Below, one piece after another: positions 55,542 to 63,260 of a stretch of 64,000 nucleotides of DNA (position 1 is the stretch's first letter; every line of letters starts with the position of its first letter). The position numbers and the translations under genes are program-made. The DNA lies in NCBI RefSeq assembly GCF_007644045.2, contig NZ_VMDW02000090.1:31762-95761 (forward strand), written 5' to 3'. Source of the stretch: Vogesella urethralis. GTDB lineage: Bacteria > Pseudomonadota > Gammaproteobacteria > Burkholderiales > Chromobacteriaceae. The notes under the pieces are model-generated. The model was not told the DNA's origin and did not search any database. It saw only the letters and a program-made list of their open reading frames with translations.

Positions 55542-57113
55542 GTGAAAGTGCTTTTCTATCGTGTTGCGCTGTTGGGCAACCGGCACGCCCCATGGCTGCT
55601 GGCCTTGTGCTGCAGCATCGCCACCACATTGCTTGTCCTGTCGGTTGCCCATAATGCGCTACAACAGGAGGGTCGCGCCGCCGCGCGCCTGGTCGAGCAA
55701 CGTCTTACCGGTGTGCTGGCCGGTTTGCAGGGTAGTGCTACGCCCAGGCTGCTGGCCCTGCGTCATGATTGCGATGCCTTCGTGGACGAGGCGCGGCGGC
55801 TGGTGCTGCGTAACCCCTACGTCCGCTCTGTCAGCCTGGCCGACGCCGGGCAGCGAACGCTGACCTGTAGCAGCATCACCGGTCACCAGCAACTGCAGCT
55901 CGGGCAGGGTCAGCGGGTGCCTCCGCTGATCTATTTGCCAAACAGCCCGCTGGTGCCGGGCACCTCTACCCTGGTATGGCATTACCTGCATGCTGACGCC
56001 AGGCTGTTCTACGGCATGAACCTGCTGATGTTGCGGGCCATCTTCCCCGAACACCAGGATTACCTGCAGGTCTATATACAGGTAGGCCGCTACCGGCTGA
56101 CTGGCAATGGCTTGCTGCCGCGCGGGGGGGAGCCGGTGGCCGTTTCCAGCAACCGTTATTTCAGCACCGGCTTTGCCTACGATAGCGGTGGTTTGTTGCG
56201 CTATACCCTGTACCACTATCTGGGCTACTGGCTACTGCTACAGGCCTTTTCGCTGCTGATCTATCGCCTGGTGTGCCGGCAGCAAACCGGCGAAGCGAGA
56301 ATGCGGCGTGACATTGCGCAAGGCTTGTCACGGCAACAGTTCAGCGCATACATCCAGCCGGTTTTCAGCCGCGAGGGCGGTTTGTGTGGTGGGGAGGTCC
56401 TGATCCGCTGGCGTCACCATCGCCGTGGCTTTATCCCGCCGGACAGCTTTATTGCCGTGGCGGAGTCCAGTGGCCAGATCAACCGCCTGTTCCAGGTATT
56501 GCTGCAGCAGGTCAACACGATGCTGAACCAAGCCGGCGTGCACCTGCCGCCGGGTTTTCAGCTGGGCCTCAATATTTGTGCGCAGCAACTACTGGATGAC
56601 GGCCTGCTGCAAGGCTGCCGCCAGTTGCAGGCAAGGCTGCAGCAGTGCGGGGGCGAACTGATGCTGGAGCTGACCGAGCGCGCCAGTCTGCCGGATGACG
56701 AGCGCTGCTATCGGGTGCTGGAGCAACTGAAACAGCTGGGTATCCGGATGGCAATGGACGATTTTGGTACCGGTCACTCGTCCTTGGTCTACCTCACCCG
56801 CATGCAGGTGGACTGCATCAAGATTGACCGCAGCTTTGTCAGCCAACTACGCCAGGGGCAACCCGGCGATATCGTCGCCAACGTCATCGACCTGGCGCGG
56901 CGGCTGGGTATGGCAACGGTCGCCGAAGGGGTGGAGACCGCATACCAGCATTGCCGTCTGGTGGAGATGGGGGTAGACCGCTTGCAGGGCTACCACTTTG
57001 CCAGACCGATGCCACTGCAAGAATTCGTGGACTGCTACTTGCAGCCATTGGCAGGTAGTGAAACAAACGCCACGCAAGTGCCCGCCACGGCTAGCCCGGA
57101 GGCGGGTGCCTAG
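55542..57113 (+). CDS. CSS-motif EAL phosphodiesterase (PdeC-like)
   Basis: 523 residues from a GTG. TM1 at about 18-38, a periplasmic domain with C77 and the C109-S-S motif, TM2 at about 224-244, then EAL. The motif reads EVL at 285-287, a common active variant. Other residues of the two-metal site are present (LNICAQQL, ELTERAS, MDDFGTGHSS, IKIDRSF, VAEGVET, LQGYHF). In PdeC the two cysteines form a disulfide that restrains activity. Weak ribosome site. Confidence 0.88.
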   Translation: MKVLFYRVALLGNRHAPWLLALCCSIATTLLVLSVAHNALQQEGRAAARLVEQRLTGVLAGLQGSATPRLLALRHDCDAFVDEARRLVLRNPYVRSVSLADAGQRTLTCSSITGHQQLQLGQGQRVPPLIYLPNSPLVPGTSTLVWHYLHADARLFYGMNLLMLRAIFPEHQDYLQVYIQVGRYRLTGNGLLPRGGEPVAVSSNRYFSTGFAYDSGGLLRYTLYHYLGYWLLLQAFSLLIYRLVCRQQTGEARMRRDIAQGLSRQQFSAYIQPVFSREGGLCGGEVLIRWRHHRRGFIPPDSFIAVAESSGQINRLFQVLLQQVNTMLNQAGVHLPPGFQLGLNICAQQLLDDGLLQGCRQLQARLQQCGGELMLELTERASLPDDERCYRVLEQLKQLGIRMAMDDFGTGHSSLVYLTRMQVDCIKIDRSFVSQLRQGQPGDIVANVIDLARRLGMATVAEGVETAYQHCRLVEMGVDRLQGYHFARPMPLQEFVDCYLQPLAGSETNATQVPATASPEAGA

Positions 57114-57252
57114 GGCTTGCCCCTCGGGGCGCCCGCCGGTGGCTGCTTGCTCAAGCCGTGCCAGCCGGGTCGGCGCCCGCTGCGGCGCCCGACGTTTCGA
57201 ACAGTGCCCCACAGGCCAAGCGCCGACACAGCAAACATTGCGCTAGCCGGCC

Positions 57253-57951
57253 CTACTCGCCCAGGTCGAACACCAGCACTTCGGCGGCCATGCCGTCGCG
57301 GAAGTCGAGGCGGCTTTCTGCGCTGACCAGCAAAGCGTCGCCGGCGTGCAGTGTCTGGTCGTTGACGGTCAGTTGGCCGCGAGCCAGGAAAACATAGCCC
57401 TTACGTTGCGGGTCCAGTGCCAGGCTGGCCTGTTCGGCGCCGTCAAACAGGCCGGCGTAAAGCGTGGCGTCAGCAAACAGCCGCACGCCGTGTTCGCTGT
57501 CTTGTGGCGAGGCAATCACACACAGTTGGCCGCGTTTGGCAGCGATGGGCACCGACCGTTGCTGGTAGCCTGGTGCCATGCCTTGCTGTTGCGGGTACAG
57601 CCAGATTTGCAAGAAGTGCGTTTCGCCATCCGCCGCGTTGTACTCGCTATGCAGTACGCCAGTACCGGCGCTCATGCGCTGTACGTCGCCAGCCGGGATG
57701 ACACTGCGGTTGCCCAGGCTGTCTTCGTGGGCCAGGGCACCCGACAGGATGTAGCTGATGATCTCCATGTCGCGATGCGGGTGCCGGCCAAAGCCGCTGC
57801 CGGCGGCGATGCGGTCGTCGTTGATGACGCGCAGATTGCCCCAGCCCATGTGCGCCGGGTCGTGATAGCCGGCAAAAGAAAAACTGTGGTGGCTGTCCAG
57901 CCAGCCGTGATTGGCGTGGCCGCGTTCGGCGGCCGGTCGTTTGATCAGCAT
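57253..57951 (-). CDS. Pirin family protein (YhhW-like)
   Basis: 232 residues, bicupin fold. Metal ligands in HPHRDMEI, and His/Glu of GVLHSEYN. YhhW-type pirins can have quercetin 2,3-dioxygenase activity in vitro; the physiological role is not established. Follows hchA on the same strand after 133 nt. Confidence 0.9.
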   Translation of the reverse strand: MLIKRPAAERGHANHGWLDSHHSFSFAGYHDPAHMGWGNLRVINDDRIAAGSGFGRHPHRDMEIISYILSGALAHEDSLGNRSVIPAGDVQRMSAGTGVLHSEYNAADGETHFLQIWLYPQQQGMAPGYQQRSVPIAAKRGQLCVIASPQDSEHGVRLFADATLYAGLFDGAEQASLALDPQRKGYVFLARGQLTVNDQTLHAGDALLVSAESRLDFRDGMAAEVLVFDLGE

Positions 57952-58084
57952 GGTGTGTCCTTTCTGCAGCGGTTATTGTCGCCCAACCGGCGCGGTGGCA
58001 TGACGAAGATTCCTGAGCATGCTCTTCAGGCGGCCTGAAGAAGCCGGTAGGCGGCCAGCGCTTGGCGAAAGGGGCGAGCCGGCG

Positions 58085-58960
58085 CTAATGCCCGTAGCGA
58101 GCCAGCAAGGTGTCGGCGGCGAGTCGCCCCAGCGCGTTGGACGCCAGTGGCGAGTCGCCGGTCAGCAGCAGGCCGTCGCGATGGCATTGCCCGCTGATGC
58201 CTTCGTTCAGCACCGTCATGCCCAGATCCTGCAAGCGGGCGGCCAGCAGCCACGGCATCGGCCCTGGCAGGTAGCCGATGTCCAGGTTGGCGCCGGCGTC
58301 GATGGCGTCGGGAAACACGCATAACGAATAATCGCGAAACAGGAAGCGGCTGGCACTGTCATCCAGCGCGGCGGCCAGCAAGCCAGCGGGGCCATGGCAC
58401 AGTGAAATCACGTGACGGTCACTGGCGATGGCCCACTGCAATAGTTGCTTCAGGTCGCGGCTATACGGCAGGCCGTTGAGCGCGGCGTGCCCGCCGGGGA
58501 TGAACACCGCCAGATAAGGGGAGGGGGCGTGGCCGCTGCGCGGCAGGATGTCGGCCAGTTTGCGCGGCGCGTGCAGCTGGGGCAGCAGCTGACGGTAGAA
58601 GGCCATCACGGCCGCATCGGCATGCGGCATGGCCCAGTGCTCCAGCTTGACGGGGTTGCCGGACAAGGTGGCCAGCTCAATGGCAAAGCCGGCGTGGTGC
58701 AGGTGCATCAGCGGCAGCAGGGTCTCGACCGGGTGGTTGCCAGTGGAGAACAGCTTGCCGTTGCCCATCTTCAGATAGCGTTCGTCGCTGGCCACCACCA
58801 GAATGCGGCCATCGCCTCGGTAGCGCTGGTTGTAGCTGCCACCGTCAAAATCGGTGTGTGGTGCCGTGTACTGCGACAGCGAATAGGGCGAGGGGAAATA
58901 GGCATTGTCTTCGGCACGGTCTGCCTGCGGTGCCTTGCTTGGCGTAGCGGTATCGCTCAT
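58085..58960 (-). CDS. hchA: Hsp31 / glyoxalase III, DJ-1 superfamily
   Basis: 291 residues. The nucleophile elbow SLCHGPAG holds the catalytic Cys, with FIPGGHAALNG and an upstream Glu as in HchA. Family activity is conversion of methylglyoxal to lactate, and chaperone activity. N-terminal extension (YFPSPYSLSQY) matches Hsp31. Confidence 0.92.
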   Translation of the reverse strand: MSDTATPSKAPQADRAEDNAYFPSPYSLSQYTAPHTDFDGGSYNQRYRGDGRILVVASDERYLKMGNGKLFSTGNHPVETLLPLMHLHHAGFAIELATLSGNPVKLEHWAMPHADAAVMAFYRQLLPQLHAPRKLADILPRSGHAPSPYLAVFIPGGHAALNGLPYSRDLKQLLQWAIASDRHVISLCHGPAGLLAAALDDSASRFLFRDYSLCVFPDAIDAGANLDIGYLPGPMPWLLAARLQDLGMTVLNEGISGQCHRDGLLLTGDSPLASNALGRLAADTLLARYGH

Positions 58961-59053
58961 GACGGGCTCCTTGCTAATGTCGGCTGCATGTGCAGCTACC
59001 TCAGCATAGGCTTCCCGCCGTCATGATATTAAAGAATGCCTATGGTATTGCCC

Positions 59054-60103
59054 TTACCCTTGGGCAGCCTGTCGTCGTAACAGGCGGCTATGGTCGATCA
59101 CGCTGGCGGCGCGGGCGCGCAGTTGGCCGCAGCCACCGTCTACGTCCTGCCCCGCCGAGTTGCGTACCTTGGTCAGGACGCCGTGTTCGTGCAGATAGCG
59201 GCGGATGGCAGCGACGCGGTCGTCGTCCGGGCGCTGGAAGCTGTCGCCTTCCACGCTGTTGTAGGGGATGACGTTCAGCAAACCGTAGCGGCCCTTCAGT
59301 AGCCGGATGACGGCGTCCAGTTCTTGCTGGGTATCGTTGATGCCTGCCAGCAGGGTCCACTGGTACTGGATGGGGTAGCCTACCTGGCGGGCGTAGGCGT
59401 CGCCCATCTCCACCAGCTGTTCCGGTGTCAGTCGCGGCGCGCGCGGTAGCAACTGGGCGCGCAGTTCGGCGCGGGTGGTATGCAAAGATAACGCCAGTGC
59501 CGGCTTGACACGCAGCTGCGGTAGGCGCTCGAACACCCGCTCGTCACCGACGGTGGAAAACACCAGGTTCTTGTGGCCGATATTGCCGTCGGTGCCCAGC
59601 AGCTCGATGGCTTCCAGCACGTTGTCCAGATTGTGCGCCGGTTCGCCCATGCCCATGAATACCACTTTTTTCACTGGACGCAGCTGGCGCGCCAGCGCCA
59701 CCTGGGCCGCAATCTCGGCGCTGCCCAGCTGCCGCAGCAAGCCCGATTTGCCGGTCATGCAGAATGTACAGCCGACGGCACAACCCACCTGGCTAGACAC
59801 GCACAAGCCGTCGCGTGGCAACAGCACGCTTTCCACCATTTGTTCATCAGCCAGTTTCACCAGCAGGCGCAGCGAACCGTCTGCCGCTTCGTGTTGCGAA
59901 TGGATGCGCGCCAGCGCGGCCATTTGTGCGCTGATCGGCGGCAAGCCGTCGCGGACCGATAGCGGAAAGTAGTGCTCGCTCTTCTGGTGGCGGGTGCCGT
60001 TATCCAGCGGCAGGCCCTTGAGCCAGGCGCGGTTGATACGGCCGATGTGACAGGGGCGCGCGCCGATGGCGGCCAACTGTTGGTGAAAGTCCTGGATACG
60101 CAT
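59054..60103 (-). CDS. RlmN-like radical SAM methyltransferase
   Basis: 349 residues. The radical SAM cysteines are C108, C112, C115 in GCAVGCTFC; C101 in LCVSSQ and a C-terminal Cys in GGCGQL match the two extra catalytic cysteines of RlmN. The N-terminal 60 residues and the C-terminal VRNSAGQDVDG differ from usual RlmN (which has a TRG-type motif), so this may be a paralogue rather than the housekeeping 23S rRNA m2A2503 enzyme. The ATG at 60103 is chosen; the frame runs open to 60184. Confidence 0.82.
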   Translation of the reverse strand: MRIQDFHQQLAAIGARPCHIGRINRAWLKGLPLDNGTRHQKSEHYFPLSVRDGLPPISAQMAALARIHSQHEAADGSLRLLVKLADEQMVESVLLPRDGLCVSSQVGCAVGCTFCMTGKSGLLRQLGSAEIAAQVALARQLRPVKKVVFMGMGEPAHNLDNVLEAIELLGTDGNIGHKNLVFSTVGDERVFERLPQLRVKPALALSLHTTRAELRAQLLPRAPRLTPEQLVEMGDAYARQVGYPIQYQWTLLAGINDTQQELDAVIRLLKGRYGLLNVIPYNSVEGDSFQRPDDDRVAAIRRYLHEHGVLTKVRNSAGQDVDGGCGQLRARAASVIDHSRLLRRQAAQG

Positions 60104-60245
60104 GAATCTGGGGCAGCGCAGGCTGCCGGTGCAAGGCGATGAAAGGGCAGAGGGTACCTCAAGCCGGGCTGGCATGCATGCCATCGCCGCACGCCGGGCG
60201 TTGGACCATGTCTGGAGGGGCTAATCCGCCGTATGGTTATGTCAT

Positions 60246-60259
60246 TTGATCTGAGTCAA
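60246..60259. promoter_or_regulatory. FNR/ANR-type box upstream of the HD-GYP operon
   Basis: TTGATCTGAGTCAA matches TTGAT-N4-ATCAA at 9 of 10 fixed bases. Its centre is 40-41 nt before the start predicted from TACAAT at 60281-60286, the class II activator position. Confidence 0.6.
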
Positions 60260-60280
60260 ATTTTCTGATTGCCACCTTAT

Positions 60281-60332
60281 TACAATGGCAAAAATTAAAA
60301 AAAAGGCGCATTGATTAAATCAAATGATTTAA
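60281..60332 (+). promoter_or_regulatory. -10 element and AT-rich leader of the HD-GYP operon
   Basis: TACAAT (60281-60286) has no good -35 box, as expected for an activated promoter. Downstream lie two overlapping AT-rich dyads: TTGATTAAATCAA (60311-60323) and TTAAATCA/TGATTTAA (60315-60322, 60325-60332). They could bind a second regulator in the transcribed leader. Confidence 0.45.
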
Positions 60333-60376
60333 AAACTATCAATATTTAACGCAGCACAACATCACTTGTAAAATAT

Positions 60377-61609
60377 ATGAAAAGACACAGAATCAGAAGA
60401 ATCCATATCTCCCAGCTGCGCACCGGCATGTACATCCATGACCTGAATTGTGGCTGGACAGATCATCCCTTCCTTAGCTCCCGCTTCCTGGTGGCGAACG
60501 AGGCCCAGATCGAGACCCTGCGTCAGCATGGCATAGTCGATCTGTACATCGACACCCAGAAAGGCTTGTCGGTCGTCGATGCCCCAAGTCAGGCGCAGGT
60601 TGATCGCGAGCTGGACAAGCAGATCGAAGTGATCCTGCAAAGTGACCCGCCGCAGGCGCCGCGCGCCGAGCTGCACAGCGAGCTGCCCCGAGCCCGGCGA
60701 TTGCTGGATCAGGCCAATCTGATTGTCAGCGATCTGCTGCGCGATGCCCGGCTGGGCAAGCCGCTGGAGTTCGAACCACTGCACGCGCTGATGCCGCAGC
60801 TGGCTGACTCGGTGTTGCGCAATGCGACCGCGCTGATGGTGTTAAGCAAGATGCGCAGCCGTGACGACTATACCTTTTGCCATTCCGTCGCATCGGGCGT
60901 GCTGCTGATGGCGTTCGAGTTCATCCGCAAAGGGCGTTACGGCGGGCTGGAAGAGTTCGGTCTGGGGGGCATGATTCACGATATCGGCAAGATGTGTGTG
61001 GATGAAGCCATCCTCAACAAGCCAGGCAAGCTCACTCCCGAAGAGTTCGAGCTGATGAAGCGGCACGTGAATCACAGTGCCGATCTACTGGCCGGCTACC
61101 CGGACCTGCCGGTTGTGGCGGTAGATATTGCGCTGCAGCACCACGAACGCTTTGACGGTACCGGTTACCCCTACGGACTGGCTGGTGAAGCCATCAGCGA
61201 GGCAGGCCGGGCGGCTGCCATTATCGACGTGTACGACGCGCTGACGTCGGAGCGTTGCTACCACAAAGGCATCACCCCGCCGGCAGCGCTGCGCAAGATC
61301 TACGAATGGGGGCAACATCATTTTGACCCGGAGATGGTGCGGGCCTTTATCAAGTGTATCGGGATCTATCCGGTGGGAACGCTGGTGTCGCTGGAGAGCG
61401 GCAAGCTGGGCGTGGTGATCGACCAGAACGACGACGACCTCACCAAACCGGTAGTGCGTGCGTTTTTCAGTAGCCGCCGCCAGTGTTATATCCCGCCGGA
61501 AATCATTGACTTGTCCCGCTCGTTCGGGCATGGCGGTGGCGACCGCATCCTGCGAAACGAAGACGCGCGTCAGTGGGGCATGGACCCGATGCGCTTCTTG
61601 CAGCTCTGA
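60377..61609 (+). CDS. HD-GYP c-di-GMP phosphodiesterase with DUF3391 N-terminus
   Basis: 410 residues. A DUF3391-type N-terminal domain (about 1-135) precedes HD-GYP: H201-D202 in MIHDIGK, HHE at 255-257 and GTGYP at 261-265 are all present, so it is predicted active in hydrolysing c-di-GMP. No membrane helix. It is 10 nt from the Aer-like gene. Confidence 0.92.
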   Translation: MKRHRIRRIHISQLRTGMYIHDLNCGWTDHPFLSSRFLVANEAQIETLRQHGIVDLYIDTQKGLSVVDAPSQAQVDRELDKQIEVILQSDPPQAPRAELHSELPRARRLLDQANLIVSDLLRDARLGKPLEFEPLHALMPQLADSVLRNATALMVLSKMRSRDDYTFCHSVASGVLLMAFEFIRKGRYGGLEEFGLGGMIHDIGKMCVDEAILNKPGKLTPEEFELMKRHVNHSADLLAGYPDLPVVAVDIALQHHERFDGTGYPYGLAGEAISEAGRAAAIIDVYDALTSERCYHKGITPPAALRKIYEWGQHHFDPEMVRAFIKCIGIYPVGTLVSLESGKLGVVIDQNDDDLTKPVVRAFFSSRRQCYIPPEIIDLSRSFGHGGGDRILRNEDARQWGMDPMRFLQL

Positions 61610-61619
61610 GGCCCGCATC

Positions 61620-63254
61620 ATGAAGATCAATCTGCCCGTTACCCAGGTAGAACGCTTTGTCGACCCGGACAGCCCCATCGTCAGCAAGACCGACCGCAAG
61701 GGCCTGATTACCTACGTGAACCGTGCCTTCATCGAGGTCAGCGGTTACGAGGAGGCCGAGTTGCTCGGCAAGAACCACAATATCGTGCGCCACCCGGACA
61801 TGCCGCCAGAAGGGTTTGCCGACCTATGGGCCTGCATCAAGGCCGGTATCCCTTGGCGCGGCCTGGTGAAGAACCGTTGCAAGAACGGCGATTTCTACTG
61901 GGTGGAAGCCTACGTCACCCCCATTACGGAAGACGGCACCATTGTCGGGTACATGTCGGTACGCTCGAAACCCAGTGTCGAAGAGGTACGCGCTGTCGAT
62001 GCGCTATACCGCCAGGTGCGGGCCAAGCAGGCGACCTTGCCATCGTCGCTGCAACGTATGAAGCGCTACAAGGACCCGTTGCAACTGGGGGCTGTCGGCA
62101 TGGCGCTTGGCCTGCTGGCCACGGCCATCCTGAGCTGGTCGCCGATCGACGTGCTATGGCACCGCGGACTGGCTGGCACGCTGGCCTTGTCCATTACCGC
62201 CGCCAGTGGCCTGCTGGCGATGCGCTACTTCATGTACAGCTTGTACCGGATTGCGTCCGGCATGCGCTTTATCAGCGAGGGCCAGCTCAGCCACAACCTG
62301 CCGGTGAAAACCGGCGGCATTCTGGGGCGGCTGGAGGCCGGGCTGGAGTCGCTGCGCATTTACCAGCGTTCCATCGTGGCGGATGTAATCACCGCCAGTG
62401 CCCGTACCCATCAGCACGCCGAAGTGCTGCACAACGAGGTGCAGGCCCTGGCCCACCGTACCGGGGAGCAGGTGCGCAGTCTGGAGCTGGTCAGCCGCAA
62501 TATCGATGGTATGTCTGAGGCGGTGCGGGAGGTGGCCTCACTGGCGCAGACCGGGCTGGAGGACGCCATGGCCACTCAGAACGTGGCCAATGTGGGCGGT
62601 GCCGCCATGCAGCAAGCGTCGCAGGCCGCAGACCGGGCCGTGGCGGTGGTGAGCCATACCACGGCATCCATCCAGCAGCTGTTCAATGCCATGGAGAAGA
62701 TCCGCACTATCACCGGCCAGATCCACGAGATCTCCGACCAGACCAACTTGCTGGCACTGAACGCCGCCATCGAGGCCGCCCGTGCCGGCGAGGCCGGCCG
62801 CGGTTTTGCCGTGGTGGCCGACGAGGTCCGGCTGCTGGCCAACCGGGCCGACAATGCCACCCAGGCCATCAATCAGATCCTGTCCGAGATCGAAGGCATT
62901 ACCGGCCAGGCATTCCGCAGCATGCAGGACATGGCCACCGAGGTGGCGCAGGTGAACCAGCGCACCCAGTCGTCCAGTGCCCACCTGTCGCAACTGACCC
63001 AGACTGCCGAGCGTGCACGTCAGCAGGCACAGCTGATCTGCGAACAGATGCAGCAAAAAGCGCGGGCGCTTGAGGACTCCGTGTCGGCCCTTGCTCAGGT
63101 AAACGTCATGGCAGAAGGCAATCTTGCCTCCAGCCAGGCTGTCCGCCTGCGCACCGCCGACGTCGAAACCGCCGCTTCCGATCTGAAAAAAATGACGCGC
63201 GATTTCCACAAATGGGCCAATCGCCGTCGCCCCCAGCCGCAACTTCAACCCTGA
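61620..63254 (+). CDS. Aer-like PAS chemoreceptor (aerotaxis/energy taxis)
   Basis: 544 residues. The PAS domain (1-130) reproduces the FAD-pocket residues of E. coli Aer at the same numbers: N34, R57, H58, D60, F66, W70 and N85 (RHPDMP motif). Two membrane segments (about 158-177 and 182-208) follow, then a cytoplasmic signalling domain with the hairpin tip [20 protein letters not shown]. No terminal NWETF-type pentapeptide. The start ATG is 10 nt after the HD-GYP stop. Confidence 0.9.
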   Translation: MKINLPVTQVERFVDPDSPIVSKTDRKGLITYVNRAFIEVSGYEEAELLGKNHNIVRHPDMPPEGFADLWACIKAGIPWRGLVKNRCKNGDFYWVEAYVTPITEDGTIVGYMSVRSKPSVEEVRAVDALYRQVRAKQATLPSSLQRMKRYKDPLQLGAVGMALGLLATAILSWSPIDVLWHRGLAGTLALSITAASGLLAMRYFMYSLYRIASGMRFISEGQLSHNLPVKTGGILGRLEAGLESLRIYQRSIVADVITASARTHQHAEVLHNEVQALAHRTGEQVRSLELVSRNIDGMSEAVREVASLAQTGLEDAMATQNVANVGGAAMQQASQAADRAVAVVSHTTASIQQLFNAMEKIRTITGQIHEISDQTNLLALNAAIEAARAGEAGRGFAVVADEVRLLANRADNATQAINQILSEIEGITGQAFRSMQDMATEVAQVNQRTQSSSAHLSQLTQTAERARQQAQLICEQMQQKARALEDSVSALAQVNVMAEGNLASSQAVRLRTADVETAASDLKKMTRDFHKWANRRRPQPQLQP

Positions 63255-63260
63255 ACCATC

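Noticed and set aside
57168..57192. GC-rich near-palindrome after the EAL gene
   Set aside because: The arms (TCGGCGCCCG and CGGCGCCCGA) do not pair well in inverted orientation, so no terminator is called.
58024..58040. CTTCAGGCGGCCTGAAG, which resembles the CTGAA-ended uptake sequences of Neisseriaceae
   Set aside because: I saw only this one copy, inside a hairpin after hchA; without repetition it is no uptake signal here.
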